A stretch of DNA of 30,351 bases from Clostridiales bacterium. GTDB taxonomy: Bacteria; Bacillota; Clostridia; Oscillospirales; Oscillospiraceae. Below the pieces are notes generated by a model. The model made no database searches and was not told the DNA's origin. It saw nothing but the letters and a program-made list of their open reading frames with translations. Position 1 is the first letter of the stretch. Each line of letters begins with the position of its first letter. The DNA lies in the NCBI GenBank assembly GCA_004551945.1, contig SFPN01000033.1:1-30351 (forward strand). The letters are read 5' to 3'. Shown here one piece after another: positions 7,856 through 20,058 of the stretch. The position numbers and the translations under genes were made by a program.

Positions 7856-7890
7856 AGAGCGCATCGCTTCACGCGGTGCGCTCTTTTTTT
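7856..7890 (+). terminator. Intrinsic terminator of the spc/alpha operon
   Basis: Twelve-base arms (7856-7867 and 7873-7884) pair with a single G-U, closing a 5-base loop, and are followed directly by seven Ts (7884-7890). This is a textbook intrinsic terminator just after rplQ. Confidence 0.95.
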
Positions 7891-7921
7891 GCCGGTTTCC
7901 GGCGGGGGAGAAGGCCATCTA

Positions 7922-7950
7922 TTGCGCCGGAAGAAAATCTATGTTACAAT
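7922..7950 (+). promoter_or_regulatory. Promoter for the flavodoxin-fold gene
   Basis: TTGCGC (7922-7927), a 17-base spacer and TACAAT (7945-7950) with a TG one base upstream (7942-7943) form an extended -10 promoter. It lies between the rplQ terminator and the gene at 7983, giving a short leader of about 25 bases. Confidence 0.65.
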
Positions 7951-7982
7951 CAAATTAAGAAATCGGGAAGGGGAGAGGTACC

Positions 7983-8576
7983 ATGAAAATCCTGTTTGTC
8001 AACGGCTGCCTGCGGGGCGAGGAGTCCCGGACCCTGCGCCTGTGCCGGGCAGCGCTGGACCAGATGAAGCAGACCCTGGGCGACATTACCGTGGAGGAGC
8101 TGAACCTGGACCGGGAGGACGTGCAGCCCCTCAACGGCCTGCGGCTGGCCCGCCGCCACGCCCTGGAGCAGGCGGAGCAGTTTGACGACTCCATCTTCCG
8201 CTATGCCCGGCAGTTTGCGGAGGCTGACCTGATCCTGGTGGGGGTTCCTTACTGGGAGTATCAGTTCCCCGCCATGTTCCGGTGCTATCTGGAGCAGGTT
8301 TCCGTGTGCGGCCTGACCTTCTGCTACACCGAGGACGGCCGGCCCCAGGGCCTGTGCAAGGCAGAGCGGCTGTTTTATGTGACCACCTCCGGCGGGCCCA
8401 TCGCCGACCGGAACTGCGGCTTTGACTATGTAAAAACCCTGTGCGGCGGGATGCTGGGGATTCCTCAGCTGGACTGGGCCGCAGCAGAGAGCCTGGACGT
8501 GTGGGGGGTGGACGTGGAAGCCCAGCTGCGCCAGGCAGAAGAGGACATCAGAAACACCATTAAGAGCTGGAGATGA
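7983..8576 (+). CDS. Flavodoxin-fold NAD(P)H-dependent oxidoreductase
   Basis: This 197-residue protein looks like a Flavodoxin_2 family enzyme, the group of FMN-dependent NAD(P)H quinone reductases and azoreductases. Evidence is the N-terminal strand MKILFVNGCLRGEESRTLRL with phosphate-loop-like residues 7-18. The flavin-side motif ADLILVGVPYWEYQFPA (81-97) leads into a helix, and the loop VTTSGGPI (133-140) matches the usual TSGG turn. Electron acceptor and substrate cannot be told from sequence. GGGGAGAGG precedes the start. The cytidylate-kinase-like gene follows after 39 bases, probably in the same transcript. Confidence 0.82.
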   Translation: MKILFVNGCLRGEESRTLRLCRAALDQMKQTLGDITVEELNLDREDVQPLNGLRLARRHALEQAEQFDDSIFRYARQFAEADLILVGVPYWEYQFPAMFRCYLEQVSVCGLTFCYTEDGRPQGLCKAERLFYVTTSGGPIADRNCGFDYVKTLCGGMLGIPQLDWAAAESLDVWGVDVEAQLRQAEEDIRNTIKSWR

Positions 8577-8615
8577 GGACCGGGGTTACCCCCCATGGAG
8601 CGAGGAGGAATTATT

Positions 8616-9209
8616 GTGAGTGAATGCAAGAACATCATTACCATCGGCCGGGAATACGGCGCCGGCGGACGGACCATTGCCAAGCGGATTTCCGAGGTGC
8701 TGGGAATCCCCTACTATGACAAGGACATCATTAAGATGACAGCGGAAAAGACCGGCTTCAGCGAGGAGATGATCCACGACACCGAGGAGACCTCCGGCGC
8801 CCGGAATCTCTTCAACTGGCTCATGCCCAGCGGCTCCGCCTCCTCCTACGACCAGGCCATCATGGCCCAGGCCCAGACCATCCGCCACATCGCCAAGCAG
8901 GGTCCCTGCGTCATTGTGGGCCGGGGCGCGGACTACATCCTCCGGGACTTCCCCAACCTGGTGAACGTCTTTGTCTACGCCGAGGAGGGCGACAAGGTGA
9001 AGTACGCCATGGACACCTTCGGGGACACCCGGGAGCAGGCCATCCGCCGGGTGCGCCACTCTGACGCCGCCCGGGAGTCCTACTACCACTACCTGACCAA
9101 GGGCAAGTGGGGCAACCTGTCCAACTACCACCTGACCCTGAACAGCAGCCCCATCGGCAAGGAGGCCTGCGCAGACATCATCATGGCCTATGCCGCCAAA
9201 ACGAAATAA
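8616..9209 (+). CDS. Cytidylate kinase-like family protein
   Basis: This 197-residue protein belongs to the cytidylate-kinase-like family common in Clostridia and Bacteroidia, related to P-loop nucleoside monophosphate kinases. The N-terminus has IITIGREYGAGGRTIAKRIS with the P-loop-like GREYGAGG at residues 11-18, then LGIPYYDKDII. GPCVIVGRGADYIL and the Arg-rich REQAIRRVRHSDAARESYYHY segment fit the LID and catalytic regions. True substrate is not established for the family. I chose GTG at 8616 because AGGAGG (8603-8608) ends 7 bases before it. An upstream in-frame ATG at 8595 would place that site inside the gene. Confidence 0.82.
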   Translation: MSECKNIITIGREYGAGGRTIAKRISEVLGIPYYDKDIIKMTAEKTGFSEEMIHDTEETSGARNLFNWLMPSGSASSYDQAIMAQAQTIRHIAKQGPCVIVGRGADYILRDFPNLVNVFVYAEEGDKVKYAMDTFGDTREQAIRRVRHSDAARESYYHYLTKGKWGNLSNYHLTLNSSPIGKEACADIIMAYAAKTK

Positions 9210-9258
9210 TTCCTGCAAAGAAAAAGCGGGGGAGATCTGCGTCCCCGAAAAAATCAAC

Positions 9259-9288
9259 AGCCGCAGCCCCATTTCCGGGGCTGCGGCT
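9259..9288 (+). terminator. Probable intrinsic terminator after the kinase-like gene
   Basis: Perfect 12-base arms (9259-9270 and 9277-9288) enclose a 6-base loop. The following sequence has only a short T run (GGCTGTTTCTCC), so termination on the + strand may be partial. A smaller GGGGA/TCCCC hairpin lies just upstream (9229-9246). Confidence 0.6.
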
Positions 9289-9338
9289 GGCTGTTTCTCC
9301 AAGATCTCAGAGAAAAAAGAAAAAAGCCAAAGAAAAGA

Positions 9339-9367
9339 TTGACTTTCCCTAGGCTTGATGGTAAAAT
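9339..9367 (+). promoter_or_regulatory. Promoter of rpoB-rpoC
   Basis: TTGACT (9339-9344), a 17-base spacer and TAAAAT (9362-9367) form a near-consensus sigma-A promoter. The region 9308-9338 is rich in A-tracts, as in an UP element that would contact the alpha C-terminal domain. Transcription should start near 9374. Confidence 0.8.
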
Positions 9368-9373
9368 ATATTG

Positions 9374-9591
9374 ATTTTATCTGCGGAATTGGGCGGAATA
9401 CCTTCCCAGTCTGGAGATAGTATAGCAGAAATCAATGAAAAAGACAACAGGCAACGAAAACTTTTTTCCACGCCCCCGCGTGATCGCAATTTTTCAGCGG
9501 TTGCCGCTGACAAGCCGGCGTCAAAGAGGCCGGCCGCAAGGAAGCAGTAGGATTACGACACCTTTTTTAAGGAAAGGACTGGTCAAGAGCA
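9374..9591 (+). promoter_or_regulatory. Long 5' leader of rpoBC with two hairpins
   Basis: About 218 bases separate the predicted start site from rpoB. The leader contains a perfect 7-bp hairpin (TCAGCGG 9494-9500 / CCGCTGA 9504-9510, 3-base loop) immediately followed by GCCGGC (9514-9519) pairing with GCCGGC (9529-9534). A CCTTTTTTAAGG stretch lies at 9561-9572, close to the rpoB start. No ribosomal-protein L10 leader partner gene (rplJ) is present. Function is unknown; autogenous or attenuation control is possible. Confidence 0.4.
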
Positions 9592-12500
9592 ATGGTAAAG
9601 GATGTATACTACGGAAAAACCCTGCGCAAGAGCTTTGCCCGCCATGAAGAAGTGCTGGAGATGCCCAACCTGCTGGAGATTCAGAAGAATTCTTACCAGT
9701 GGTTTCTGGACACCGGCCTCCAGGAGGTCTTCCGGGATGTAGCCGCCATCAGCGACTACGCCGGCAACCTGGAGCTGTCCTTCATCGACTTCACCATGGA
9801 CGAAAAGCCCAAGTACTCCGTGGAGGAGTGCAAGGCCCGGGACGCCACGTACGCCGCCCCCCTGAAGGTTCGCGTGCGCCTGCGCAACAAGGAGACCGAG
9901 GAGATCAAGGAGCAGGAGATCTTCATGGGCGACTTCCCCCTGATGACCAAGGGCGGTACCTTCGTCATCAACGGCGCGGAGCGCGTCATCGTCTCCCAGA
10001 TCGTCCGGTCCCCCGGCGTCTACTATGCCCGCAATGCCGACAAGGCCGACAACATCACCTATGCCGTCACCGTGATCCCTTACCGGGGCGCCTGGCTGGA
10101 GTATGAAACCGACCTGTCCGACATTTTCAACGTCCGCATCGACAAGAACCGGAAGCTGCCCATCACCTGCCTGATCCGCGCCGTGGGTCCCCAGACCGAT
10201 TCTGAAATCCTGGACCTCTTCGGGGAGGAGCCCCTGCTGGTGACCACCATGGAGAAGGACACCTGCAAGACCCGGGAAGAGGCCATGCTGGAGATCTACC
10301 GGAAGCTCCGCCCCGGCGAGCCCCCCACGCTGGACTCCGCCGAGTCCCTGATCAACGCCCTGTTCTTTGACCCCCGCCGGTATGACCTGTCCGCCGTGGG
10401 CCGCTATAAGTTCAACAAGAAGCTCTCCCTGTGGCCCCGCCTGTCCGGCCAGAAGCTGGCCGCCCCGGTGGCCGACCCCCGCACCGGCGAGATCTTAGCT
10501 GAGGCCGGGGACGTGCTCACCCGGGAGCAGGCCCAGGAGCTGGAGAACCGGGGTGTCAGCGAAGCCCTGGTGGACGTGGACGGCACCCTGGTGAAGGTCT
10601 TCTCCAACCGCATGGTGGACATGAGCAAGTTCGTCTCCTTCGACCCCGAGGAGTGCGGCATCTCCGAAAAGGTCCGCTTTGAGGTCCTCTGCGAGCTGCT
10701 GGACCAGTTCCCCGGGGACGAGGAGGGCCTGAAGGAGGCCGTCCGGGAGCGGAAGGACGACCTGGTGCCCAAGCACATCATCGTGGACGACATGATGGCC
10801 TCCATCAACTACCTGTGCTCCCTGTCCCACGGTGTGGGCACCCCCGACGACATTGACCACCTGGGCAACCGCCGCCTGCGCTGCGTGGGCGAGCTGCTCC
10901 AGAACCAGTTCCGCATCGGCTTCAGCCGCATGGAGCGGGTCATCCGGGAGCGCATGACCATCCAGGACCTGGACATTGTCACCCCCCAGTCCCTCATTAA
11001 CATCCGCCCTGTCACCGCCGCCATCAAGGAGTTCTTCGGTTCCTCCCCTCTGTCCCAGTTCATGGACCAGACCAACCCCCTGGCAGAGCTGACCCACAAG
11101 CGCCGTATGTCCGCTCTGGGCCCCGGCGGCCTGTCCCGTGACCGGGCTTCCTTCGACGTGCGAGACGTCCACTACAGCCACTACGGCCGTATGTGCCCCA
11201 TTGAGACCCCTGAAGGCCCCAACATCGGCCTGATCTCCTACCTGGCCACCTACGCCCGCATCAACCGCTACGGCTTCATTGAGGCTCCCTACCGGAAGGT
11301 GGACAAAGCCACTAGCTTCGTCACCGACGAGGTGGAATACATGACCGCCGACATCGAGGACGAATACATGGTGGCCCAGGCCACCGAGCCTCTGGACGAG
11401 AACGGCTGCCTGGCCAACCCCCGTATCACCTGCCGTCACCGGAACGAGATCATCGAGGTGGACCGGGAGAAGGTGGACTATATCGACGTCTCCCCCAAGA
11501 TGATGGTCTCCATCGCAACGGCCATGATCCCCTTCCTGGAAAACGACGACGCCAACCGTGCCCTGATGGGCGCCAACATGCAGCGCCAGGCCGTGCCTCT
11601 GCTGACCACCCAGGCCCCCATCGTGGCCACCGGCATGGAGCACAAGAACTGCATCGACTCCGAGATCGCCGTGCTGGCCGAGGATGACGGTGAGGTGACC
11701 TCCGTCTCCTCCACCAAGATCACCGTCCGGTATGACCGGGGGGACGTGGTGGAGTATCCCCTCATCAAGTTCCTGCGGTCCAACCACGGCACCTGCATCA
11801 ACCAGCGTCCCATCGTCTCCCTGCGGGACCGGGTGAAGAAGGGCGACGTCATTGCCGACGGCCCCTCCACCAACCAGGGCGAAATCTCCCTGGGCAAGAA
11901 CATCCTCATGGGCTTCATGACCTGGGAAGGCTACAACTACGAGGACGCCATTCTGCTCAACGAGAGAATGGTGAAGGAGGACGTGTTCACCTCCATCCAC
12001 ATTGAAGAATACGAGACCGAGGCCCGGGACACCAAGCTGGGCCCCGAAGAGATCACCCGTGACATCCCCAACGTGGGCGACGACGCCCTGAAGGATCTGG
12101 ACGAGCGGGGCATCATCCGGGTGGGCGCTGAGGTCCACGCCGGTGACATCCTGGTGGGCAAGGTCACCCCCAAGGGCGAGACCGACCTCACCGCCGAGGA
12201 GCGCCTGCTCCGGGCCATCTTCGGCGAGAAGGCCAGAGAGGTCCGGGACACCTCTCTGAAGGTTCCCCATGGCGAGAGCGGCATCATCGTGGACGTGAAG
12301 GTCTTCACCCGAGAGGCCGGCGACGAGCTGGGCCCCGGCGTCAACATGGTGGTCCGTGTGTATATTGCCCAGAAGCGGAAGATTTCCGTGGGCGACAAGA
12401 TGGCCGGCCGTCACGGCAACAAGGGCGTGGTCTCCCGGATCATGCCCCAGGAGGATATGCCCTTCCTGCCCGACGGCACCCCTCTGGACATCGTCCTGAA

Positions 12501-13350
12501 CCCCCTGGGCGTGCCTTCCCGTATGAACATCGGGCAGGTGCTGGAGGTCCACCTGGGCCGCGCTGCCCAGGCTCTGGGCTGGAAGGTGGCCACCCCCGTG
12601 TTCAACGGCGCGGACGAGAAGGACATCATGGAGCTGCTGGCCCAGGCCGGCCTCTTCCGTGAGATCTATCCCAACGAGACCATCGCCGGCAAGCAGCTCT
12701 ACCTGATGACCGAGGACGGCACCGACGTTCGCGCCCTGGCCCCCGAGGAGATGGAGGACGAGCGCCAGATCCGCGTCTGGCGGAAGGAAGGCCGCCTGCG
12801 CCTGGCCGACGGCAAGACCAAGCTCTACGACGGCCGCACCGGCGAAATGTTTGAAAACCCCGTGACCGTGGGTTACGTTTACTTCCTCAAGCTCCACCAC
12901 CTGGTGGACGATAAGATCCACGCCCGTTCCACCGGCCCCTACTCCCTGGTCACCCAGCAGCCTCTGGGCGGCAAGGCCCAGTTCGGCGGCCAGACCGGCC
13001 GTGTCCGCACCTACGAGTCCATCGTCAAGGGCCACAACGTGCCTGCCCCCGGCATCCCCGAGTCCTTCAAGGTTCTGGTCAAGGAGCTCCAGGCCCTGTG
13101 CCTGGACATCAAGGTCCTGGACGCCCAGGGCGAGGAGATCGAGCTGCGGGACGACGAGGACGAAGGCTACCAGAACATCAACCAGATCCGGGACGACGAT
13201 TACTACGACTCCTACAACGAGGACGCCCAGTTCTCCGCCGCCGGTTACACCTTCAAGGAGACCAGCGACGACGACGACCTGGAGGTGTCCGGCAGCGACC
13301 CGGACAGCGGCGCTGACGACGACTACGGCGACGGCAAGTACGACGAATAA
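9592..13350 (+). CDS. rpoB: DNA-directed RNA polymerase subunit beta
   Basis: The beta subunit forms half of the RNA polymerase catalytic cleft and binds rifampicin. The 1252-residue product starts with VLEMPNLLEIQKNSYQWFL-type sequence and has the rifampicin region S488-Q493 (SQFMDQ), then H502 and S507 in THKRRMSAL, all wild-type residues for a susceptible enzyme. Further on are ETPEGPNIGLI, GDKMAGRHGNKGVVS and the C-terminal clamp region with PLGGKAQFGGQ. The last 70 residues or so are very acidic (many Asp/Glu), a tail longer than in Bacillus. The ATG at 9592 gives the conserved N-terminus; its ribosome site (AAGGAAAGG, 9569-9577) is rather distant. rpoC follows. Confidence 0.98.
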   Translation: MVKDVYYGKTLRKSFARHEEVLEMPNLLEIQKNSYQWFLDTGLQEVFRDVAAISDYAGNLELSFIDFTMDEKPKYSVEECKARDATYAAPLKVRVRLRNKETEEIKEQEIFMGDFPLMTKGGTFVINGAERVIVSQIVRSPGVYYARNADKADNITYAVTVIPYRGAWLEYETDLSDIFNVRIDKNRKLPITCLIRAVGPQTDSEILDLFGEEPLLVTTMEKDTCKTREEAMLEIYRKLRPGEPPTLDSAESLINALFFDPRRYDLSAVGRYKFNKKLSLWPRLSGQKLAAPVADPRTGEILAEAGDVLTREQAQELENRGVSEALVDVDGTLVKVFSNRMVDMSKFVSFDPEECGISEKVRFEVLCELLDQFPGDEEGLKEAVRERKDDLVPKHIIVDDMMASINYLCSLSHGVGTPDDIDHLGNRRLRCVGELLQNQFRIGFSRMERVIRERMTIQDLDIVTPQSLINIRPVTAAIKEFFGSSPLSQFMDQTNPLAELTHKRRMSALGPGGLSRDRASFDVRDVHYSHYGRMCPIETPEGPNIGLISYLATYARINRYGFIEAPYRKVDKATSFVTDEVEYMTADIEDEYMVAQATEPLDENGCLANPRITCRHRNEIIEVDREKVDYIDVSPKMMVSIATAMIPFLENDDANRALMGANMQRQAVPLLTTQAPIVATGMEHKNCIDSEIAVLAEDDGEVTSVSSTKITVRYDRGDVVEYPLIKFLRSNHGTCINQRPIVSLRDRVKKGDVIADGPSTNQGEISLGKNILMGFMTWEGYNYEDAILLNERMVKEDVFTSIHIEEYETEARDTKLGPEEITRDIPNVGDDALKDLDERGIIRVGAEVHAGDILVGKVTPKGETDLTAEERLLRAIFGEKAREVRDTSLKVPHGESGIIVDVKVFTREAGDELGPGVNMVVRVYIAQKRKISVGDKMAGRHGNKGVVSRIMPQEDMPFLPDGTPLDIVLNPLGVPSRMNIGQVLEVHLGRAAQALGWKVATPVFNGADEKDIMELLAQAGLFREIYPNETIAGKQLYLMTEDGTDVRALAPEEMEDERQIRVWRKEGRLRLADGKTKLYDGRTGEMFENPVTVGYVYFLKLHHLVDDKIHARSTGPYSLVTQQPLGGKAQFGGQTGRVRTYESIVKGHNVPAPGIPESFKVLVKELQALCLDIKVLDAQGEEIELRDDEDEGYQNINQIRDDDYYDSYNEDAQFSAAGYTFKETSDDDDLEVSGSDPDSGADDDYGDGKYDE

Positions 13351-13370
13351 AGAAAGGGAGGACGATGAAT

Positions 13371-17240
<3,870 letters not shown>

Positions 17241-17263
17241 TCCCAAGTAATGTGACCTACAAA

Positions 17264-17297
17264 GGAAAAGCCCCCCTTGAGAAAAGGGGGGCTTTCC
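17264..17297 (+). terminator. Intrinsic terminator of rpoBC
   Basis: AAAGCCCCCC (17267-17276) pairs with GGGGGGCTTT (17286-17295) around a 9-base A-rich loop, with extra GGA/TCC pairing outside. The T run is short, but the stem is strong and lies directly after rpoC. Confidence 0.8.
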
Positions 17298-17371
17298 TAT
17301 GCGTTCTTGACAAAAGGGAGCATTTGCCCAAAAAGGAATTTACAAAAAGGCTACTTTTTTATGATGCGATT

Positions 17372-17380
17372 TGATATAAT
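17372..17380 (+). promoter_or_regulatory. Extended -10 promoter of murB
   Basis: TG, one base, then the consensus TATAAT (17375-17380) form an extended -10 element. The matching -35 position (17352-17357, TACTTT) is poor, which is normal for this class. It lies 41 bases before the murB ATG and after the rpoBC terminator. Confidence 0.7.
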
Positions 17381-17420
17381 AAATACAATACACGAAACCA
17401 AACCGAGAGGGAGGGATCTC

Positions 17421-18386
17421 ATGGATCGCTTCGGATCGCTGCAAGAAGAGCTGCGACGGACCTTGCCCGGCCTGGAACTGCGGGAGGGGGAACCCATGTC
17501 CCGCCACACCTCCTTTAAAATCGGAGGTCCTGCCGCCCTCATGGCCCTGCCCAGGAGCCAGGAGGAGCTGTCTGTCCTTCTGAAAACCGCCCGGCAGGCG
17601 GGGGTAACCCCCTTCTTTCTGGGGAAGGGTTCCAACCTGCTGGTGGCCGACGAGGGGGTGGAGGCCTTCGTGGTGAAGATCGCCGGAGGCCTGACCCGCC
17701 TGGAGCTGGAGGGAGAGACGGTCCTTTCCGCAGGTGCCGGGGTCACCCTGGCCCAGGCCGCAGTCTTTGCCGCGGAGCACAGCCTGACGGGTCTGGAGTT
17801 TGCCCACGGCATCCCCGGCTCCCTGGGCGGCGGCGTTTTCATGAACGCCGGGGCCTACGACGGGGAGCTGGCCCAGGTGATTCTCTCTGTGGACTGCCTG
17901 GACCAGGAGGGGAACCTCCACCGGCTGGAGAAGGACCAGCTGGAGCTGGGCTACCGCACCAGCGTCTTTTCCCGGCTGCCCTGGCTCGTCACCGGGGCCC
18001 GGCTGAAGCTGGAGAAGGGTGATCAAGGAGAGATCCGGGCCAAAATGGCCGACCTGGCCCAGCGCCGCCGGTCCAAGCAGCCCCTGGAGTATCCCAGCGC
18101 GGGGAGCACCTTCAAGCGGCCCCCGGGGCATTTTGCCGGGGGTCTCATTCAGCAGTGCGGCCTGAAGGGCCGGTCCGTGGGCGGGGCCCAGGTGTCGGAA
18201 AAGCACGGGGGCTTCGTCATCAACACCGGCGGGGCCACCTGCCGGGACGTTCTGGACCTGATTACCCTGGTGCGGCAGACGGTTCTGGCGGAGACGGGCG
18301 TGCTGCTGGAGCCGGAGGTCCGCCTGCTGGGCTGCACCCTGCCCGAACTCTCCCAGGAAAACCAAAGCAAAGGAGAACCGAAATGA
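17421..18386 (+). CDS. murB: UDP-N-acetylenolpyruvoylglucosamine reductase MurB
   Basis: MurB reduces UDP-GlcNAc-enolpyruvate to UDP-MurNAc with FAD and NADPH, the second committed step of peptidoglycan synthesis. The 321-residue product has the FAD-binding domain (HTSFKIGGPA, FFLGKGSNLLV, AHGIPGSLGGGVFMNAGAY). Catalytic residues fit R179 in YRTSVF, S229 in SAGSTFKRP and E299 in LEPEVR. The start at 17421 follows GAGGGAGGG. Longer in-frame starts upstream run through the promoter and the rpoC terminator and are rejected. Its TGA overlaps the next ATG (ATGA at 18383-18386). Confidence 0.96.
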   Translation: MDRFGSLQEELRRTLPGLELREGEPMSRHTSFKIGGPAALMALPRSQEELSVLLKTARQAGVTPFFLGKGSNLLVADEGVEAFVVKIAGGLTRLELEGETVLSAGAGVTLAQAAVFAAEHSLTGLEFAHGIPGSLGGGVFMNAGAYDGELAQVILSVDCLDQEGNLHRLEKDQLELGYRTSVFSRLPWLVTGARLKLEKGDQGEIRAKMADLAQRRRSKQPLEYPSAGSTFKRPPGHFAGGLIQQCGLKGRSVGGAQVSEKHGGFVINTGGATCRDVLDLITLVRQTVLAETGVLLEPEVRLLGCTLPELSQENQSKGEPK

Positions 18387-19024
18387 ACAACCGCTTTTTT
18401 ATGCTGATGTTCGCCACCAGCGGCAATGAACGCAACGAGACCAAGTTTCAGAGCTTTTACGACGTGAAGGACGCGGAAGCCGTGGTTCAGGACTGGCTGA
18501 TGCGGTACTGCGGCATGGAGTGCGTGCCTGCCGACCAGGAGGAGGCTGTCCGGGCTGCCAACGGCGGCGAGCTGCCGGAGGACGTCTTCCTCTGCCCCAC
18601 GGTGAAGGAGCCCAAGGACCTGGTCAAGTACAATGGGTTTTATGATTACGAGAGCCTGGGTCTGTTCAACCTGTTCCTGACCCCGGTGTACGACAAGGAG
18701 ACCGCCCTGCAGTTCCGGGGCGGCATGAACAAGGAGTATGGGATTGACGCGGAATGGAGCGAGCGCTCCGACAAGATGATGGCCTATCTGGACACCTTCG
18801 TGGCCAGCTTTGAGGACGACACCATCGACATCACCGAGACGGAGAAAGCCATGCAGGACTTCCTGGTGCAGGGTGGCTTCAGCCTCTTTGAGGACGCGGG
18901 CGACCCGGACTTCGGCCTGTCCGGCGGCATGAACCAGTGGGACGGCATGGATTCCATGGGTTCTATGGGCTCCATGGGCGGCATGGATGGTGTGCCCGGC
19001 ATGGGCGGCAGAAACCTGTGGTAA
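18383..19024 (+). CDS. Uncharacterised protein coupled to murB, Met/Gly-rich C-terminus
   Basis: I do not recognise this 213-residue protein. It starts MNNRFFMLMFATSGNERNETK, has an acidic, aromatic-rich middle (VKYNGFYDYESLGLFNLFLT) and a helical part (SDKMMAYLDTFVASFEDDTI). It ends with a low-complexity tail of about 30 residues rich in Met and Gly (GGM, GSMGSMGGMDG). No signal peptide or membrane helix is evident. Its ATG overlaps the murB stop codon and AAAGGAGA precedes it, so it is translationally coupled to murB. A strong terminator follows at once. A link to cell-wall synthesis is suggested only by this coupling. Confidence 0.75.
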   Translation: MNNRFFMLMFATSGNERNETKFQSFYDVKDAEAVVQDWLMRYCGMECVPADQEEAVRAANGGELPEDVFLCPTVKEPKDLVKYNGFYDYESLGLFNLFLTPVYDKETALQFRGGMNKEYGIDAEWSERSDKMMAYLDTFVASFEDDTIDITETEKAMQDFLVQGGFSLFEDAGDPDFGLSGGMNQWDGMDSMGSMGSMGGMDGVPGMGGRNLW

Positions 19025-19042
19025 GCGATGAGAACACGCAGA

Positions 19043-19077
19043 AGGCGCGCACCTTAAGTGGGTGCGCGCCTTTTTTT
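19043..19077 (+). terminator. Intrinsic terminator of the murB unit
   Basis: AGGCGCGCACC (19043-19053) pairs perfectly with GGTGCGCGCCT (19061-19071) around a 7-base loop and runs into seven Ts (19071-19077). Confidence 0.95.
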
Positions 19078-19132
19078 GCGCCTGTGGTGAAAGGAGAACG
19101 CTGTCCCAGCGGGTTTGCGTCAGGTCTGCCTG

Positions 19133-19160
19133 CACCCTCGGCCCCGGCAGGCATAGAATG
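19133..19160 (+). promoter_or_regulatory. Possible sporulation-sigma promoter before dpaA
   Basis: CATAGAATG (19152-19160) resembles the -10 class CATAnnnTA/CATAnnnT used by the mother-cell sigma factors E and K, and a CACC lies about 16 bases upstream (19133-19136), near the sigma-K AC element. No good sigma-A promoter is seen between the upstream terminator and dpaA. In Bacillus dpaAB is under sigma-K. This is suggestive only. Confidence 0.35.
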
Positions 19161-19184
19161 AACCGGAGGGAAGGAGGCATTTTC

Positions 19185-20054
19185 ATGGATCTCATGGATC
19201 GGGAACTGAATTTTTGGGTGGTAGGGGGAGACCTGCGTCAGCGGGCCCTGGCAAGACTGCTCCGGGAGGACGGCCACACCGTCCACATTGCCGGGCTGGA
19301 GGGCGAGGGTCTGGCGCCGGAGCCGCTGGGCCCTGGGCTGGCGCTGGCCCACTGCGTGATCCTCCCCCTGCCGGTAACCCAGCCGGAAGGGGTGCTCCAC
19401 ACCCCCTTAAGCCGGGAGAAGGTGGCTTTGCCGGACCTGCTGGACTGGCTGGAGCCGGGACAGATTGTCTGCGGCGGCCTGGTGTCCCCGGCGGTCCGGG
19501 CAGAGGGGGAGGGGCGGGGCCTGCGGGTCTTTGACTACTACGCCCGGGAGGAGTGCATGGTGGCCAACGCCGTGCCCACGGCGGAAGGGGCCGTGGAGGT
19601 GGCCATGGAGGAGCTTCCCTTCACCCTCCACAGCGCCCGGGTGCTGGTGCTGGGCTTCGGCCGGGTGGGAAAGCTCACCGCTCACCGGATGCGGGCCTTA
19701 GGGGCCCGGGTGACGGTGGCTGCCCGAGACTACGAGGACCTGGCCTGGGCGGCGGCCTATGACTATGAGAGCCTCCGCCTGGAGACCCTGGCCTGTGAGC
19801 TGGGGGGCTTCCAGCTCATTGTGAACACCATCCCGGCCCAGATCCTGGACCGGCGGCGGCTGGCGTGGGTGGACCCGGAGGTGTTCCTTCTGGATCTGGC
19901 CTCCGCCCCGGGGGGCGTGGACCGGGAGGAGGCCCAGCGCCTGGGGCTGCGGATGCTCCAGGCCCCGGGGCTGCCGGGGCGCACCGCGCCGGTGACCGCC
20001 GCCGCAGCCATCCGGGACTCCGTTTATCACATTCTCTGGGAACTGGAGGAATGA
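19185..20054 (+). CDS. dpaA: Dipicolinate synthase subunit A
   Basis: DpaA (SpoVFA) with DpaB makes dipicolinic acid from the diaminopimelate-pathway intermediate dihydrodipicolinate; the product is loaded into the spore core. The 289-residue protein has an N-terminal strand WVVGGDLRQRALARLL, a middle segment with REECMVANAVPTAEGAVEVAM, and a Rossmann motif VLVLGFGRVGK with GFGRVG at residues 157-162. It ends with VNTIPAQIL and DLASAPGGVD. The start at 19185 follows AAGGAGG (19171-19177) by 7 bases. dpaB begins 4 bases after its stop. The gene implies endospore formation. Confidence 0.94.
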   Translation: MDLMDRELNFWVVGGDLRQRALARLLREDGHTVHIAGLEGEGLAPEPLGPGLALAHCVILPLPVTQPEGVLHTPLSREKVALPDLLDWLEPGQIVCGGLVSPAVRAEGEGRGLRVFDYYAREECMVANAVPTAEGAVEVAMEELPFTLHSARVLVLGFGRVGKLTAHRMRALGARVTVAARDYEDLAWAAAYDYESLRLETLACELGGFQLIVNTIPAQILDRRRLAWVDPEVFLLDLASAPGGVDREEAQRLGLRMLQAPGLPGRTAPVTAAAAIRDSVYHILWELEE

Positions 20055-20058
20055 CCGT

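Noticed and set aside
7889..8185. A 98-codon + strand frame spanning the promoter before the flavodoxin-fold gene
   Set aside because: Starts directly after the rplQ terminator, before the mapped promoter elements, and overlaps the real gene in a wrong frame.
9435..9647. A 70-codon ORF in the rpoB leader overlapping the rpoB start
   Set aside because: No good ribosome site and it overlaps rpoB in another frame; more likely chance in the leader, although a leader peptide cannot be fully excluded.
17277..17420. Longer N-terminus for murB
   Set aside because: Would begin inside the rpoC terminator and run through the extended -10 promoter; the ATG at 17421 has an excellent ribosome site and gives normal MurB length.
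18155..18382. A frame extending the murB-coupled gene upstream into murB
   Set aside because: The extension is an overlapping frame inside murB; the ATG at 18383 has a ribosome site and classic ATGA coupling.
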